Below are positions 41,204-53,186 of a DNA stretch of 64,000 nt, piece after piece; position 1 is the first letter of the stretch, and each line of letters begins with the position of its first letter. Under the pieces are notes generated by a model. The model ran no database searches, was not told the origin of the DNA, and was given only the letters and a program-made list of their open reading frames with translations. This stretch comes from Limnohabitans sp. Rim8 (GTDB taxonomy: Bacteria; Pseudomonadota; Gammaproteobacteria; Burkholderiales; Burkholderiaceae_C). The stretch covers positions 1 through 64,000 of the forward strand of contig CAMDFK010000012.1 of NCBI GenBank assembly GCA_945897465.1. Reading direction: 5' to 3'. Both the position numbers and the translations under genes were made by a program.

Positions 41204-41755
41204 TCAGTGGGCGTAGCGAGGCGGCTCGGAGGGGGGCGCAACGCGCTGGTCGGTTATTTTGGTGGTGCTGCCCACAGGGCCCCATTCGGCTTTTTCGCAG
41301 ACTTCCCGGATCAGGTGCGCCAGGCAGTGCACCAGGCTGACTTGCAGATGCAGCTGGCACGAGCGGGCTTGGGCGGGGTTGGACTTGTCCTCAAAAGAGA
41401 TTTCCAAGCCCCCGCTAGGCTGGATGGTCAATTGGGCATCGGTGATGAGCAGGGGTTCGGCCCCCAGCGGCCAGTGCGTGGCATGGTTGTCAAAAGGGGT
41501 GGCAAAGTCGGCCTTTTTCAAAAATGCATCGCGCTTGAGTTCGGTCAGCAGATGTTGTGTTGGCGCATCGGTCGCCGCCACGCCAGGCTGCGCCGCTTCC
41601 AGGCGCACTGCCGATTGTTGAATGGCCGGCATCAAGCGCAGCGTCATGCGCCGTGTCAGCCAGAAACGGAACTCTTGCTGGTCCTGGGTGTTCAGACGCA
41701 GCAACAAGCGGTCTTGGCGCTCATCGTGGTGCACTGACAATTGGTGAATGTTCAT
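41204..41755 (-). CDS. Uncharacterised 183-residue protein
   Basis: I do not recognise this protein. It is 183 residues, soluble, with no signal peptide or membrane segment. The N-terminal half has alternating hydrophilic and hydrophobic stretches (NIHQLSVHHDERQDRLLLRL, EFRFWLTRRMTLRLMPAI). The C-terminal half includes SFEDKSNPAQARSCQLHLQV and ends in a charged tail. Codon use looks like the neighbours, and it is positioned minus-strand between moaE and clpB, with 87 bp between its start and the clpB start. It may be a lineage-restricted gene of Burkholderiales. No function can be given. Confidence 0.6.
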   Translation of the reverse strand: MNIHQLSVHHDERQDRLLLRLNTQDQQEFRFWLTRRMTLRLMPAIQQSAVRLEAAQPGVAATDAPTQHLLTELKRDAFLKKADFATPFDNHATHWPLGAEPLLITDAQLTIQPSGGLEISFEDKSNPAQARSCQLHLQVSLVHCLAHLIREVCEKAEWGPVGSTTKITDQRVAPPSEPPRYAH

Positions 41756-41842
41756 GCTTTGATTTTAGGCAACAGTGCCGCCCTCAGAGGCTCTTGAAAA
41801 TGTCATTTTCAGCACAAGTTGCCAAGCATTGGAGATCTACAC

Positions 41843-44449
<2,607 letters not shown>

Positions 44450-44457
44450 CGCGACAG

Positions 44458-44482
44458 GCCGTGCAAGCAGCGCTTGCACGGC
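44458..44482 (+). repeat. Perfect 11-bp inverted repeat after clpB
   Basis: GCCGTGCAAGC (44458-44468) and GCTTGCACGGC (44472-44482) form a perfect 11-bp stem with a 3-nt loop, nine bases after the clpB stop. There is no T-run, so it is not a classical intrinsic terminator. It may stabilise the 3' end or be a Rho-independent-like pause; function is not known. Confidence 0.7.
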
Positions 44483-44521
44483 TGTGACAGTCCCGCCCTG
44501 CGTCCTTGGGCACAATGGGGG

Positions 44522-46222
44522 ATGACTTCAAAAATTGCTGGCCACTTGCTCGTTGAATGCCTTCTGGCCCAAGGCGTTACCCATGCGTTTGGCGTCCCTG
44601 GCGAAAGCTATCTGGCGGTGCTGGATGGCTTTCATTTGCACCGCGACACGATCCGGTTTGTGACCTGCAGGCAGGAGGGTGGGGCAGCTTTCATGGCCGA
44701 GGCCCAAGGCAAGCTCACAGGCCGCCCTGGCATCTGCTTTGTCACGCGTGGCCCGGGGGCCACCAACGCGTCTATTGGCGTGCACACCGCCTTCCAGGAC
44801 TCCACGCCCATGGTGCTGTTTGTGGGCGATGTGGCCAGCGATACGCGTGACCGCGAGGCCTTTCAGGAGATGGATTACACCCATTTTTTTGGCCCTTCGA
44901 CCAAAGGCATGGCCAAACGGGTCGAGCGTGTGGACGACCCCGAGCGTCTGCCCGAATACGTGGCCCGCGCTTTTGCCACGGCCATGAACGGCAGGCCGGG
45001 GCCTGTCGTGTTGGTGCTGCCCGAAGACATGCTGACCCAGCCCGTCAAGGCCGAGGCGATGGGGCGTGTGGAGCCCGTTCAGGCCTGGAGCGACCCCGGT
45101 GCCTTGCGCACGCTAAGAGACATGCTGTTGGTCGCTCAAAAGCCTTTGGTGATTGCGGGTGGCGGTGGCTGGACGCCCCAAGCGGCGCAAGCTTTGCAAC
45201 GCTTTGCCGAAAACTGGCAGCTGCCCGTCACCAATGCTTTCCGATTTCAAGACACCTTTGACAACCACCACCCCTTGTATGCCGGGGATGTGGGCATTGG
45301 CATTGGCCCCGCGTTGGCCCAGCGTGTGCGCGATGCCGACCTGATCGTGGCCATCGGTCCGCGCCTGGGTGAAATGACCACCGGGGGCTACACCTTGCTG
45401 CAAGCGCCCAAAACCCACCAGAAACTGGTGCACATCCATGCCAGTGCCGAAGAGCTCAACCGTGTTTACCAAGCCGATTTGGCCATCCACGCCACCATGA
45501 ATGCGGCTGCCCGCAGCTTGGAAGTTTTGAGTGCACCCACCGAACTGCCTTGGGCCGAGTGGACACAAGCCGCTCACACCGACTACCTGAACAACCTCAA
45601 ACCCCAGACCTTGCCCGGCGACATCGACATGCCTGCCATTGTGGTCACGCTGCAAAAGCATTTGCCTGCAGACGCTGTGCTGACCAATGGCGCGGGCAAC
45701 TTCGCCAGCTGGATGCACCGTTTTTACAAGCACCACGGACTGGTCAAAGGCCACAAAACCCAATTGGCCCCCACCGTGGGTGCCATGGGTTATGGCGTGC
45801 CAGCCGGTATTGCGGCCAATTTGTTGACGGGCCGAGTGGCCTTCACCATGGCGGGTGATGGCGACTTTTTGATGAACGGTCAGGAACTGGCCACAGCAGT
45901 GCAACACGGTGGCAAAAGCATCATTGTTTTGCTGAACAACGGCATGTTCGGCACCATCCGCATGCACCAAGAGCGCGAATACCCTGACCATGTGGCGGGC
46001 TCGAAGCTGCAAAACCCAGACTTTACCGCTTTGGCTTCGGCTTATGGGTATGTGGGTGTGCGCATTGAGCACACCCATGCCTTTGAGTCGGCCCTGTTGG
46101 AGGCGCTGGCGCGACCCCAGGGCACGTTGATCGAGGTCATGCTGGACCCTGAGGTGATCACCACACGCGGCACTTTGAGCGGCATCAAGCAGGCCGCCTT
46201 GGCCCGGCAAGATGCCCATTGA
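44522..46222 (+). CDS. ThDP-dependent enzyme of the acetolactate synthase large-subunit type
   Basis: The 566-residue product has the three-domain layout of the ThDP enzyme superfamily. The N-terminal Pyr domain has the activating Glu in RQEGGAAFMAEAQGKLTG, the middle domain has the IAGGGGWTPQAAQAL segment, and the C-terminal PP domain has the ThDP motif MAGDGDFLMNGQELATAV followed by LLNNGMFG. It belongs with IlvB-like proteins, but no small subunit (ilvN/ilvH) lies beside it, so its reaction is uncertain (acetolactate synthase-like, or a decarboxylase). A CACAAT six bases from the ATG and no ribosome-binding site suggest a leaderless message. Confidence 0.8.
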   Translation: MTSKIAGHLLVECLLAQGVTHAFGVPGESYLAVLDGFHLHRDTIRFVTCRQEGGAAFMAEAQGKLTGRPGICFVTRGPGATNASIGVHTAFQDSTPMVLFVGDVASDTRDREAFQEMDYTHFFGPSTKGMAKRVERVDDPERLPEYVARAFATAMNGRPGPVVLVLPEDMLTQPVKAEAMGRVEPVQAWSDPGALRTLRDMLLVAQKPLVIAGGGGWTPQAAQALQRFAENWQLPVTNAFRFQDTFDNHHPLYAGDVGIGIGPALAQRVRDADLIVAIGPRLGEMTTGGYTLLQAPKTHQKLVHIHASAEELNRVYQADLAIHATMNAAARSLEVLSAPTELPWAEWTQAAHTDYLNNLKPQTLPGDIDMPAIVVTLQKHLPADAVLTNGAGNFASWMHRFYKHHGLVKGHKTQLAPTVGAMGYGVPAGIAANLLTGRVAFTMAGDGDFLMNGQELATAVQHGGKSIIVLLNNGMFGTIRMHQEREYPDHVAGSKLQNPDFTALASAYGYVGVRIEHTHAFESALLEALARPQGTLIEVMLDPEVITTRGTLSGIKQAALARQDAH

Positions 46223-46291
46223 ATGAGCGCGTTGGGTATCAAACCTCATGCTTCTTCATGCCAGATCCACTTCGCCCTTGCTGAGGCCCAT

Positions 46292-46319
46292 AAAAAAACC
46301 CGCCGAGGCGGGTTTTTTT
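46292..46319. terminator. Bidirectional intrinsic terminator between the ThDP enzyme and the SWIB gene
   Basis: A7 (46292-46298), then CCCGCC-GAGG-CGGG, then T7 (46313-46319) form a compact symmetric hairpin that works on either strand. It separates the converging ThDP-enzyme gene and the SWIB/H1-like gene. Confidence 0.9.
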
Positions 46320-46345
46320 CACAGCCACTTGGCAGTGCGACTGAA

Positions 46346-46750
46346 TTACTTCAGGTGCTTACCAATCAAGCCCGCCATTTCGAACATGGTGACTTGTGCC
46401 TTGCCAAACACAGCCTTGAGCTTGTCGTCGGCGTTGATGGCGCGACGGTTCACGCTGTCTTGCAGTTTGTGCTTCTTGATGTAGACCCACATCTTGCTGA
46501 CCACTTCGGTGCGTGGCAGGGGGGTGGCTCCCACCACGGCTGCAAGCGCTGCGCTGGGGGTCAGTGCCTTCATGAAGGCGGGATTGGGGGTGCGTTTCTT
46601 AGCAGGATCAGCCTTTTTGGCGGGTGCTTTGGCAGCCACCTTCTTAGCAGGAGCGGCCGCTTTTTTGGCGGGCGCAGCCTTGGTTGCCGGTGCTGCTTTT
46701 TTAGCGGGAGCTGCAGCTTTTTTGGCCGGGGTTTTTTTCGCAGTTGCCAT
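46346..46750 (-). CDS. SWIB/MDM2-domain protein with histone H1-like N terminus
   Basis: The 134-residue product joins a basic alanine/lysine/proline-rich N terminus (residues 1-52, repeats of AAPAKKA type, similar to H1/PhaF tails) to a C-terminal SWIB/MDM2 domain (about 55-134; MWVYIKKHKLQD, NRRAINADDKLKAVFG). Known bacterial relatives are found in Chlamydia and some betaproteobacteria and are thought to bind DNA. ATG 46750 was chosen because it gives MATAKKTPAKK with an AAGGA site upstream; the frame extends further but without a credible start. Nucleoid binding is inferred. Confidence 0.8.
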   Translation of the reverse strand: MATAKKTPAKKAAAPAKKAAPATKAAPAKKAAAPAKKVAAKAPAKKADPAKKRTPNPAFMKALTPSAALAAVVGATPLPRTEVVSKMWVYIKKHKLQDSVNRRAINADDKLKAVFGKAQVTMFEMAGLIGKHLK

Positions 46751-47124
46751 GATGAAGTTCCTTTGGTCGGAAGTAGGTTCGCCGCTGAGAAGCGATGTGT
46801 TTTCAGCTAGAGGCATGCTAATGGAGAAAGAGGCACTTTCCAAGTGAAAAAATCATTTTTATCTAGGTGTTGTTGCTGATTTACCCTCAATGTTGGGCTT
46901 TTTTTGGTCTTGCTAACTTACTTTGGCCAGACAGGTGATGGGGGAACCGTTTGGCGGGAATGCAAAATTGGCCTGTTGGGTTTTGTGCTGTTTCCAAAGT
47001 CACATTTCACGGTCTGTATTTATTTTTCACATAGTAAAATTATAATTTTCTCCCACTTTGTTTTTCTTCCGAATTATGGATTTATTTATCACATTGAAAA
47101 ATTGTTTCAATAAGTCATTGATTT

Positions 47125-47153
47125 TAAACAAATAAAAATATGTCTTGTATAAG
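47125..47153 (+). promoter_or_regulatory. Likely aceA promoter overlapped by a palindromic operator
   Basis: TAAACA (47125-47130) lies 17 bp before TATAAG (47148-47153), a reasonable sigma-70 match. The -10 lies inside the perfect palindrome TGTCTT-GTAT-AAGACA (47141-47156), so a dimeric repressor bound there would block RNA polymerase. Transcription would begin near 47160, about 100 nt before aceA. Confidence 0.45.
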
Positions 47154-47189
47154 ACATAAGATAAAAATAAGTCTTCTATAAGAGTTAAG
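47132..47189 (+). repeat. Tandem 29-bp direct repeat with internal palindromes, aceA control region
   Basis: Unit 1 (47132-47160) and unit 2 (47161-47189) are adjacent 29-mers that agree at 25 positions. Each starts ATAAAAATA and ends TAAG. Unit 1 contains the perfect inverted repeat TGTCTT-4-AAGACA; unit 2 has the imperfect AGTCTT-4-AAGAGT. Equal-length adjacent units imply about three helical turns between centres, as for two cooperating dimers. The regulator is not known. Confidence 0.8.
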
Positions 47190-47258
47190 ATGAATCAAGT
47201 GCGAGACAGAAACCTCTGCATCGATCACTTGTTTTTAACTTGACCTCAGGAGTCTTTC

Positions 47259-48590
47259 ATGCCAGCCGACATCACACAACAGCTCAGCCGTGAGCAGCAA
47301 ATCGCAGCCCTCGAAAAAGATTGGGCCAACAACCCTCGCTGGAAAGGCGTCAAACGCGGTTACTCCGCTGCAGATGTGGTGCGTCTGCGCGGCAGCATGC
47401 CCATTGAGCACACGCTGGCCAAACGCGGTGCTGAAAAGCTCTGGGAAAAAATCAATGGTGGCGCCAAGAAAGGTTATGTCAATTCTTTCGGTGCAATCTC
47501 TGCTGGCCAGGCGATGCAGCAAGCCAAAGCTGGTTTGGAAGCCGTCTACCTGTCAGGTTGGCAAGTCGCCGCTGATGGCAACACGTCTGAGACCATGTAC
47601 CCTGACCAGTCGCTCTATGCGTACGACTCGGTGCCCACCATGGTTCGCCGCATCAACAACACTTTCAAACGCGCTGACGAAATTCAGTGGGGCCGTGGCA
47701 TCAATCCCGGTGACAAAGAATTCATCGACTACTTTTTGCCCATCGTGGCCGACGCTGAAGCCGGTTTTGGCGGCGTGTTGAACGCGTTCGAACTGATGAA
47801 AAACATGATTGCCTGCGGCGCGGCTGGTGTGCACTTCGAAGACCAATTGGCCGCTGTCAAGAAATGCGGTCACATGGGCGGCAAAGTCTTGGTGCCCACT
47901 CAAGAAGCCTGCGAAAAATTGATCTCTGCACGATTCGCTGCCGACGTCATGGGCGTGCCCACCATTGTGTTGGCCCGCACCGATGCGGAAGCCGCCAACT
48001 TGATCACCTCCGACCACGACGCCAACGACAAGCCTTTCCTGACGGGCGAGCGCACTCAAGAAGGTTTCTACCGCGTCAAAAATGGTTTGGAACAAGCCAT
48101 CAGCCGCGGTGTGGCTTACGCCCCTTACGCTGACTTGGTGTGGTGCGAAACCGGTGTGCCCGACATTGGCTTTGCCCGCGAATTCGCACAGGCTGTGCAC
48201 GCGGCATGTCCCGGCAAGTTGCTGTCCTACAACTGCTCGCCATCCTTCAACTGGAAGAAAAACCTCAACGACAGCCAGATCGCTTCCTTCCAAGACGACC
48301 TGTCGGCTTTGGGTTACAAGTACCAGTTCATCACACTGGCCGGTATCCACATCAACTGGTTCAACACCTTCCAGTTTGCCCACGCTTACGCCCGCGGCGA
48401 AGGCATGAAGCACTACACCGAAATGGTGCAAGAGCCTGAATTCGCTGCACGCGACAAGGGTTACACCTTCGTGTCGCACCAGCAAGAAGTGGGCGCCGGT
48501 TACTTCGACGACGTGACCACCGTGATCCAGGGCGGCTCGTCCTCCGTGAAAGCCTTGACCGGGTCGACCGAAGAAGAGCAGTTCCACTGA
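47259..48590 (+). CDS. aceA: Isocitrate lyase
   Basis: AceA splits isocitrate into glyoxylate and succinate, the first step of the glyoxylate shunt needed for growth on acetate or fatty acids. The 443-residue product has the ICL active-site motif [13 protein letters not shown] with catalytic Cys203. The conserved [12 protein letters not shown] and [10 protein letters not shown] segments are also present. AGGAG precedes ATG 47259. It converges with the icd gene. No malate synthase (glcB/aceB) lies in the window. Confidence 0.97.
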   Translation: MPADITQQLSREQQIAALEKDWANNPRWKGVKRGYSAADVVRLRGSMPIEHTLAKRGAEKLWEKINGGAKKGYVNSFGAISAGQAMQQAKAGLEAVYLSGWQVAADGNTSETMYPDQSLYAYDSVPTMVRRINNTFKRADEIQWGRGINPGDKEFIDYFLPIVADAEAGFGGVLNAFELMKNMIACGAAGVHFEDQLAAVKKCGHMGGKVLVPTQEACEKLISARFAADVMGVPTIVLARTDAEAANLITSDHDANDKPFLTGERTQEGFYRVKNGLEQAISRGVAYAPYADLVWCETGVPDIGFAREFAQAVHAACPGKLLSYNCSPSFNWKKNLNDSQIASFQDDLSALGYKYQFITLAGIHINWFNTFQFAHAYARGEGMKHYTEMVQEPEFAARDKGYTFVSHQQEVGAGYFDDVTTVIQGGSSSVKALTGSTEEEQFH

Positions 48591-48628
48591 TCTCTGTCAC
48601 AGGCGCCTGAAAGGGCGCTTTCCTTCAA

Positions 48629-48664
48629 AAGCCATCCGATGCTGCGGCATCGGATGGCTTTTTT
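48629..48664. terminator. Strong bidirectional terminator between aceA and icd
   Basis: A perfect 14-bp stem (AAGCCATCCGATGC 48629-48642 with GCATCGGATGGCTT 48647-48660, loop TGCG) is followed by T to 48664 on the plus strand and preceded by A4 for the minus strand. It serves both converging genes. Confidence 0.9.
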
Positions 48665-48688
48665 GTGGATGACGAGATTTTTGTCTTT

Positions 48689-50929
48689 TCAGGCTGCCGA
48701 TGACAAAGCTGCGTTGAAGGTCGCGCTCGGGCACATGATGGCCTTGAGCTTTTCGGGTGAAGGGTAGTAATAACCGCCAATGTCCACTGGATGACCTTGA
48801 ACTGCATTGAGTTCGTCCACGATGGTTTTTTCCTTGTCGGTCAGGGTTTTCGCCAGCGGGGTGAATTTGGCTTGTAGAGCCAAATCTTCGGTTTGCGCTG
48901 CCAATTCCTGCGCCCAGTACATCGCCAAATAAAACTGGCTGCCACGGTTGTCCAGTTGGCCAGTTTTGGGGGAGGGATTTTTGTTGTTGTCCAGCAGTTT
49001 GCCGGTTGCAGCATCCAGGGTTTTGGCCAGGATCTTGGCCTGGTTGTTGCTGGTTTTGATGCCCAAGTCTTCCAGCGATACGGCCAGCGCCAGGAATTCA
49101 CCCAGCGAGTCCCAGCGCAGGTGGTTTTCTTCGACCAATTGTTGGACATGTTTGGGGGCCGAGCCGCCCGCACCGGTTTCGTACATGCCGCCACCAGCCA
49201 TCAAAGGCACGATGGAGAGCATCTTGGCCGAGGTGCCCAACTCCATGATCGGGAACAGGTCGGTCAGGTAGTCGCGCAGGATGTTACCGGTGGCACTGAT
49301 GGTGTCAAAGCCACGGACCACGCGCTCCAGGGTGTAACGCATCGCACGCACTTGGCTCATGATCTGGATTTCTAGGCCAGCCGTGTTGTGCTCGTGCAGG
49401 TACATCTTGACCTTGGTGATCAGCTGGGCTTCGTGTGGGCGGTACTGGTCGAGCCAGAACACCACGGGCATGCCGGAGTTGCGGGCGCGGGTGACGGCGA
49501 GCTTGACCCAGTCGCGGATGGCGGCGTCCTTGACCTGGCACATGCGCCAGATGTCGCCTTCTTCCACGTCTTGGCTCAGCAGCACCTCACCGGTGTTGAT
49601 GTCAGTGATGTTGGCCACGCCGTCTTCTTGAATTTCAAAGGTCTTGTCGTGCGAGCCGTATTCTTCGGCTTGCTGGGCCATCAGGCCCACGTTGGGCACC
49701 GTACCCATGGTCTTGGGGTCGAACGCGCCGTGCCATTTGCAGAAGTTGATCATCTCCATGTAGATGCGGGCGAAGGTCGATTCGGGCATCACGGCCTTGA
49801 CGTCTTTCAAGCGACCATCGGCACCCCACATCTTGCCGCCATTGCGGATCATCGCGGGCATGGACGCGTCGACGATCACGTCGTTAGGTGAATGGAAGTT
49901 GGTGATGCCCTTGGCCGAATCCACCATGGCCAGCTCGGGGCGGCCTTCGTGGCAGGCGTGCAGGTCGCGCTTGATTTCGTCTTGCTTGGACTGGGGCAGC
50001 GTGGCGATCTTGGCGTACAGATCGGCCATGCCGTTGTTCACGTTGACACCCAACTCCTTGAACAAAGCGCCGTGTTTTTCGAAGGCGTCTTTGTAAAAAA
50101 TCTTGACGCAGTGACCAAAGACGATCGGGTGTGAGACCTTCATCATGGTGGCCTTGACGTGCAGGGAAAACATCACGCCTGTGTTGTGCGCGTCTTCAAT
50201 CTCTTTTTCATAGAACTCGAGCAGCGCTTTTTTGCTCATGAACATGCTGTCGATCACTTCACGGTCAAGCAAAGAGACTTTGGGCTTGAGGATGATGGTT
50301 TTGCCGCTCTTGGTGATGAGCTCCATCTTCACGTCACGGGGACGGTCCAGCGTCATGGACTTTTCGCCGTGGTAGAAGTCGCCCGCGTGCATGTGCGAGA
50401 CGTGCGAGCGCGACGCCTGGCTCCATTCGGCCATGCTGTGGGGGTTTTTGCGTGCGAATTCTTTGACGGCGCGAGGCGCACGGCGATCCGAGTTGCCTTC
50501 ACGCAGCACGGGGTTCACGGCCGAGCCGATGCACTTGGAATAGTGGGCTTTGATGGCTTTTTCTTCGTCGTTTTTGGGCGCGTCTGGGTAGTCGGGCAGG
50601 TCGTAGCCTTTGCCTTGCAATTCTTTGATGGCCGCGGTCAACTGGCCCACCGAAGCGCTGATGTTGGGCAACTTGATGATGTTGGCTTTGGGGTTGAGCG
50701 TGAGCTTGCCCAGTTCGGCCAAGTTGTTGGGCACTCGCTGGTCGGGGGGCAGCAGGTCGGAGAATTCGCCCAAGATGCGAGCGGCGACCGAGATGTCGCT
50801 GGTTTCAACATCGATGCCAGCGGCTTGCGTGAACGTGCGAATGACCGGCAAAAAAGCCGCTGTGGCCAACAGGGGGGCTTCATCCGTGAGTGTGTAAATG
50901 ATTTTAGAGCGATTGTCTGGCATGGTCAT
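48689..50929 (-). CDS. icd: Isocitrate dehydrogenase (NADP), monomeric type
   Basis: This enzyme oxidises isocitrate to 2-oxoglutarate with NADP. At 746 residues it is the large monomeric IDH class, unrelated in length to the ~420-residue dimeric enzyme. Conserved segments include [20 protein letters not shown] at the N terminus, [34 protein letters not shown], and [20 protein letters not shown]. It competes with AceA for isocitrate and is transcribed towards it. The first ATG (50929) and the ATG two codons later are both possible starts; neither has a strong ribosome-binding site. Confidence 0.96.
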   Translation of the reverse strand: MTMPDNRSKIIYTLTDEAPLLATAAFLPVIRTFTQAAGIDVETSDISVAARILGEFSDLLPPDQRVPNNLAELGKLTLNPKANIIKLPNISASVGQLTAAIKELQGKGYDLPDYPDAPKNDEEKAIKAHYSKCIGSAVNPVLREGNSDRRAPRAVKEFARKNPHSMAEWSQASRSHVSHMHAGDFYHGEKSMTLDRPRDVKMELITKSGKTIILKPKVSLLDREVIDSMFMSKKALLEFYEKEIEDAHNTGVMFSLHVKATMMKVSHPIVFGHCVKIFYKDAFEKHGALFKELGVNVNNGMADLYAKIATLPQSKQDEIKRDLHACHEGRPELAMVDSAKGITNFHSPNDVIVDASMPAMIRNGGKMWGADGRLKDVKAVMPESTFARIYMEMINFCKWHGAFDPKTMGTVPNVGLMAQQAEEYGSHDKTFEIQEDGVANITDINTGEVLLSQDVEEGDIWRMCQVKDAAIRDWVKLAVTRARNSGMPVVFWLDQYRPHEAQLITKVKMYLHEHNTAGLEIQIMSQVRAMRYTLERVVRGFDTISATGNILRDYLTDLFPIMELGTSAKMLSIVPLMAGGGMYETGAGGSAPKHVQQLVEENHLRWDSLGEFLALAVSLEDLGIKTSNNQAKILAKTLDAATGKLLDNNKNPSPKTGQLDNRGSQFYLAMYWAQELAAQTEDLALQAKFTPLAKTLTDKEKTIVDELNAVQGHPVDIGGYYYPSPEKLKAIMCPSATFNAALSSAA

Positions 50930-51099
50930 CGTGGTACAGGTTTTTACAGGATGAAAAGGAGTATCTATCTTAAACCAAGCGCACGTGGATCGGCATGGCG
51001 GCCGTTGTGAATTCCGGTCAAAAACAAGTCGAGCAAGTCGCTAAGGGTTCAACTTCCTCATCCTGGTTCGCGAGCCATTCCTTCGACCGATCAAACGCT

Positions 51100-51105
51100 T
51101 TGACA
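51100..51105 (+). promoter_or_regulatory. Consensus -35 for thrS
   Basis: TTGACA (51100-51105) is a perfect -35. The base sequence 17 bp later (ACCAAT 51123-51128) is only a weak -10. It lies upstream of the leader hairpin at 51146-51165 and 75 bp before the thrS ATG, placing the hairpin inside the transcript. Confidence 0.4.
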
Positions 51106-51145
51106 ATTGTGGGAAAATGCCAACCAATTCACCCTTCATCATCCA

Positions 51146-51168
51146 GCGCGGTCAATCACCGCGCTTTT
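51146..51168 (+). terminator. Terminator-like hairpin in the thrS leader (possible attenuator)
   Basis: GCGCGGT (51146-51152) pairs with ACCGCGC (51158-51164), loop CAATC, followed by TTTT (51165-51168). It lies 12 nt before the thrS ATG, where a real terminator would silence the whole thrS-ihfA cluster. It is therefore more likely an attenuator or a structure controlling ThrRS translation. No T-box sequence is recognised. Confidence 0.55.
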
Positions 51169-51180
51169 GCATTCAATTCC

Positions 51181-53100
51181 ATGGTTCAGATCACGCTTCC
51201 CGACGGTTCATTGCGCGAATTTCCAGGCCCGGTCACAGTGGCCGAGGTGGCTTCATCCATTGGCGCTGGCTTGGCCAAGGCGGCCTTGGGTGGCAAAGTC
51301 AATGGCCAACTCGTTGACGTCAGCTTCAGCATGACATCGAATGCCCAACTGGCCATCGTGACGGCCAAAGATCCGGAGGGCTTGGAGCTGATTCGCCACT
51401 CCACCGCCCACTTGCTGGCCTATGCGGTCAAGGATTTGTTTCCCGAGGCGCAAGTCACGATTGGGCCGGTGATTGACAACGGCTTCTACTACGATTTCTC
51501 TTGCAGCCGTCCGTTCACACCCGAAGATTTGGTCACCATCGAAAAGCGCATGACCGAGCTGTCCAACAAAGACGAAGCGGTGGTCCGCCGCGTTTTGCCC
51601 CGAGATGAAGCTGTGTCCTACTTCAAAGGTTTGGGCGAACACTACAAGGCCGAAATCATCGCCAGCATCCCGGCAGACGAAGACGTGAGTCTCTACCGTG
51701 AAGGCAACTTCGAAGACCTGTGCCGTGGCCCCCACGTGCCCAGCACCGGCAAGCTCAAGCATTTCAAGCTGATGAAAGTGGCGGGGGCCTATTGGCGCGG
51801 GGACAGCAAGAACGAGATGCTGCAGCGTGTCTATGGCACGGCCTGGGCGAGCAAGGACGATTTGCAGCAGTACCTGTTACGCCTGGAAGAAGCGGAAAAG
51901 CGTGACCATCGCAAACTCGGCCGAGAACTCGACCTGTTCCACATCGATGAGCATGCCCCGGGTTTGGTGTTCTGGCACCCCAAAGGCTGGACCGTCTGGC
52001 AAACCATTGAACAGTACATGCGTCAGGTTTACCGTGACAACGGTTATCAAGAGGTCAAAGGCCCCCAGATCATCGACAAGAGTTTGTGGGAAAAAACCGG
52101 TCACTGGGACAAGTACCGTGACAACATGTTCACCACCGAGTCGGAAAAGCGCGATTACGCCTTGAAGCCGATGAATTGCCCGGGTCACATCCTGATCTTC
52201 AAACAAGGCATCAAGAGCTACCGTGACCTGCCTTTGCGCTACGGCGAATTTGGCCAGTGCCACCGCAACGAGCCTTCGGGCGGTTTGCACGGCATCATGC
52301 GCGTTCGGGGCTTCACGCAAGACGATGGCCACATCTTCTGCACCGAAGACCAGATCCTGCCTGAATGCGACACCTTCACCAAGGTGCTCAAGAAGGTCTA
52401 TGAAGACTTTGGCTTCACCGACATCTTGTACAAAGTCTCGACCCGTCCAGCAGCCCGCATTGGTTCTGACGAGTTGTGGGACAAGGCCGAAAAAGCCTTG
52501 ATGGACAGCTTGACAGCATCGGGTTGCGAGTACGTCATTTCTGAAGGCGACGGCGCTTTCTACGGCCCCAAGATCGAATACACCCTCAAGGACGCCATCG
52601 GCCGCGAATGGCAGTGCGGCACGATTCAGGTGGACTTCAACCTGTCCGAGCGTCTGGATGCCGAATACACCGCCGAGGACGGCAGCCGTCAACGTCCTGT
52701 GATCCTGCACCGCGCCATTGTGGGCAGCATGGAGCGCTTCATCGGTATTCTGGTTGAGCAGCATGCGGGCGCCTTGCCCACCTGGCTGGCACCCCTGCAA
52801 GTGTCTGTGCTGAACATCACGGATGCACAGGCCGATTACTGTCGCGAAATCGCTGCAAAACTGCAAAAATCGGTGTCAAATCAAGGCCTTAGGGTCGATT
52901 TGGACCTGCGTAACGAGAAAATCACGTATAAAATACGAGAGCATTCGTTGCAAAAGCTGCCCTACATCCTTGTCGCTGGCGACAAAGAGAAGGCAGTAGG
53001 TACCGTCGCAGTGCGCGCCCGAGGCAACAAAGACCTCGGTGTGATGTCGATCGATGCGTTCATAGAACTCATTGCTGCCGACATCGCTTCTAAAGCCTGA
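51181..53100 (+). CDS. thrS: Threonyl-tRNA synthetase
   Basis: ThrS charges tRNA-Thr and edits mischarged Ser. The 639-residue class II synthetase has the N-terminal TGS domain ([17 protein letters not shown]) and the editing domain ([18 protein letters not shown]). The catalytic core shows motif 2 [20 protein letters not shown] and motif 3 [15 protein letters not shown], followed by the anticodon domain. ATG 51181 gives MVQITLPDG; the frame extends to 50995 upstream but that part is leader. It heads the thrS-infC-rpmI-rplT-pheST-ihfA cluster. Confidence 0.97.
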   Translation: MVQITLPDGSLREFPGPVTVAEVASSIGAGLAKAALGGKVNGQLVDVSFSMTSNAQLAIVTAKDPEGLELIRHSTAHLLAYAVKDLFPEAQVTIGPVIDNGFYYDFSCSRPFTPEDLVTIEKRMTELSNKDEAVVRRVLPRDEAVSYFKGLGEHYKAEIIASIPADEDVSLYREGNFEDLCRGPHVPSTGKLKHFKLMKVAGAYWRGDSKNEMLQRVYGTAWASKDDLQQYLLRLEEAEKRDHRKLGRELDLFHIDEHAPGLVFWHPKGWTVWQTIEQYMRQVYRDNGYQEVKGPQIIDKSLWEKTGHWDKYRDNMFTTESEKRDYALKPMNCPGHILIFKQGIKSYRDLPLRYGEFGQCHRNEPSGGLHGIMRVRGFTQDDGHIFCTEDQILPECDTFTKVLKKVYEDFGFTDILYKVSTRPAARIGSDELWDKAEKALMDSLTASGCEYVISEGDGAFYGPKIEYTLKDAIGREWQCGTIQVDFNLSERLDAEYTAEDGSRQRPVILHRAIVGSMERFIGILVEQHAGALPTWLAPLQVSVLNITDAQADYCREIAAKLQKSVSNQGLRVDLDLRNEKITYKIREHSLQKLPYILVAGDKEKAVGTVAVRARGNKDLGVMSIDAFIELIAADIASKA

Positions 53101-53186
53101 AGGTGTTTTTCGCCAGAAGCTTTGGCCTGTGGGCACAAAGATGGATGGGCTGCTTTTTGCAGTTTTGTTCCGTAAAGGATTGAGTC

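Larger units (their letters stand above)
46751..47258. other. 508-bp AT-rich intergenic region between the SWIB gene and aceA
   Basis: This is the only gene-free stretch over 300 bases. Base composition is much more AT-rich than the rest of the window, especially 46990-47190. The first part is the SWIB leader on the minus strand. The part next to aceA holds the tandem 29-bp repeat and the likely aceA promoter. Short open frames here have no family similarity or ribosome-binding site. I see no RNA gene or mobile-element remnant in it. Confidence 0.75.

Noticed and set aside
41793..41799. CTTGAAA as a sigma-32 promoter for clpB
   Set aside because: The matching -10 (CCCCAT-type) is not present at 13-15 bp, so only half of the site exists.
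46904..47113. 69-codon open frame in the AT-rich region before aceA
   Set aside because: No ribosome-binding site, low-complexity AT-rich codons and no similarity; likely chance in a non-coding region.
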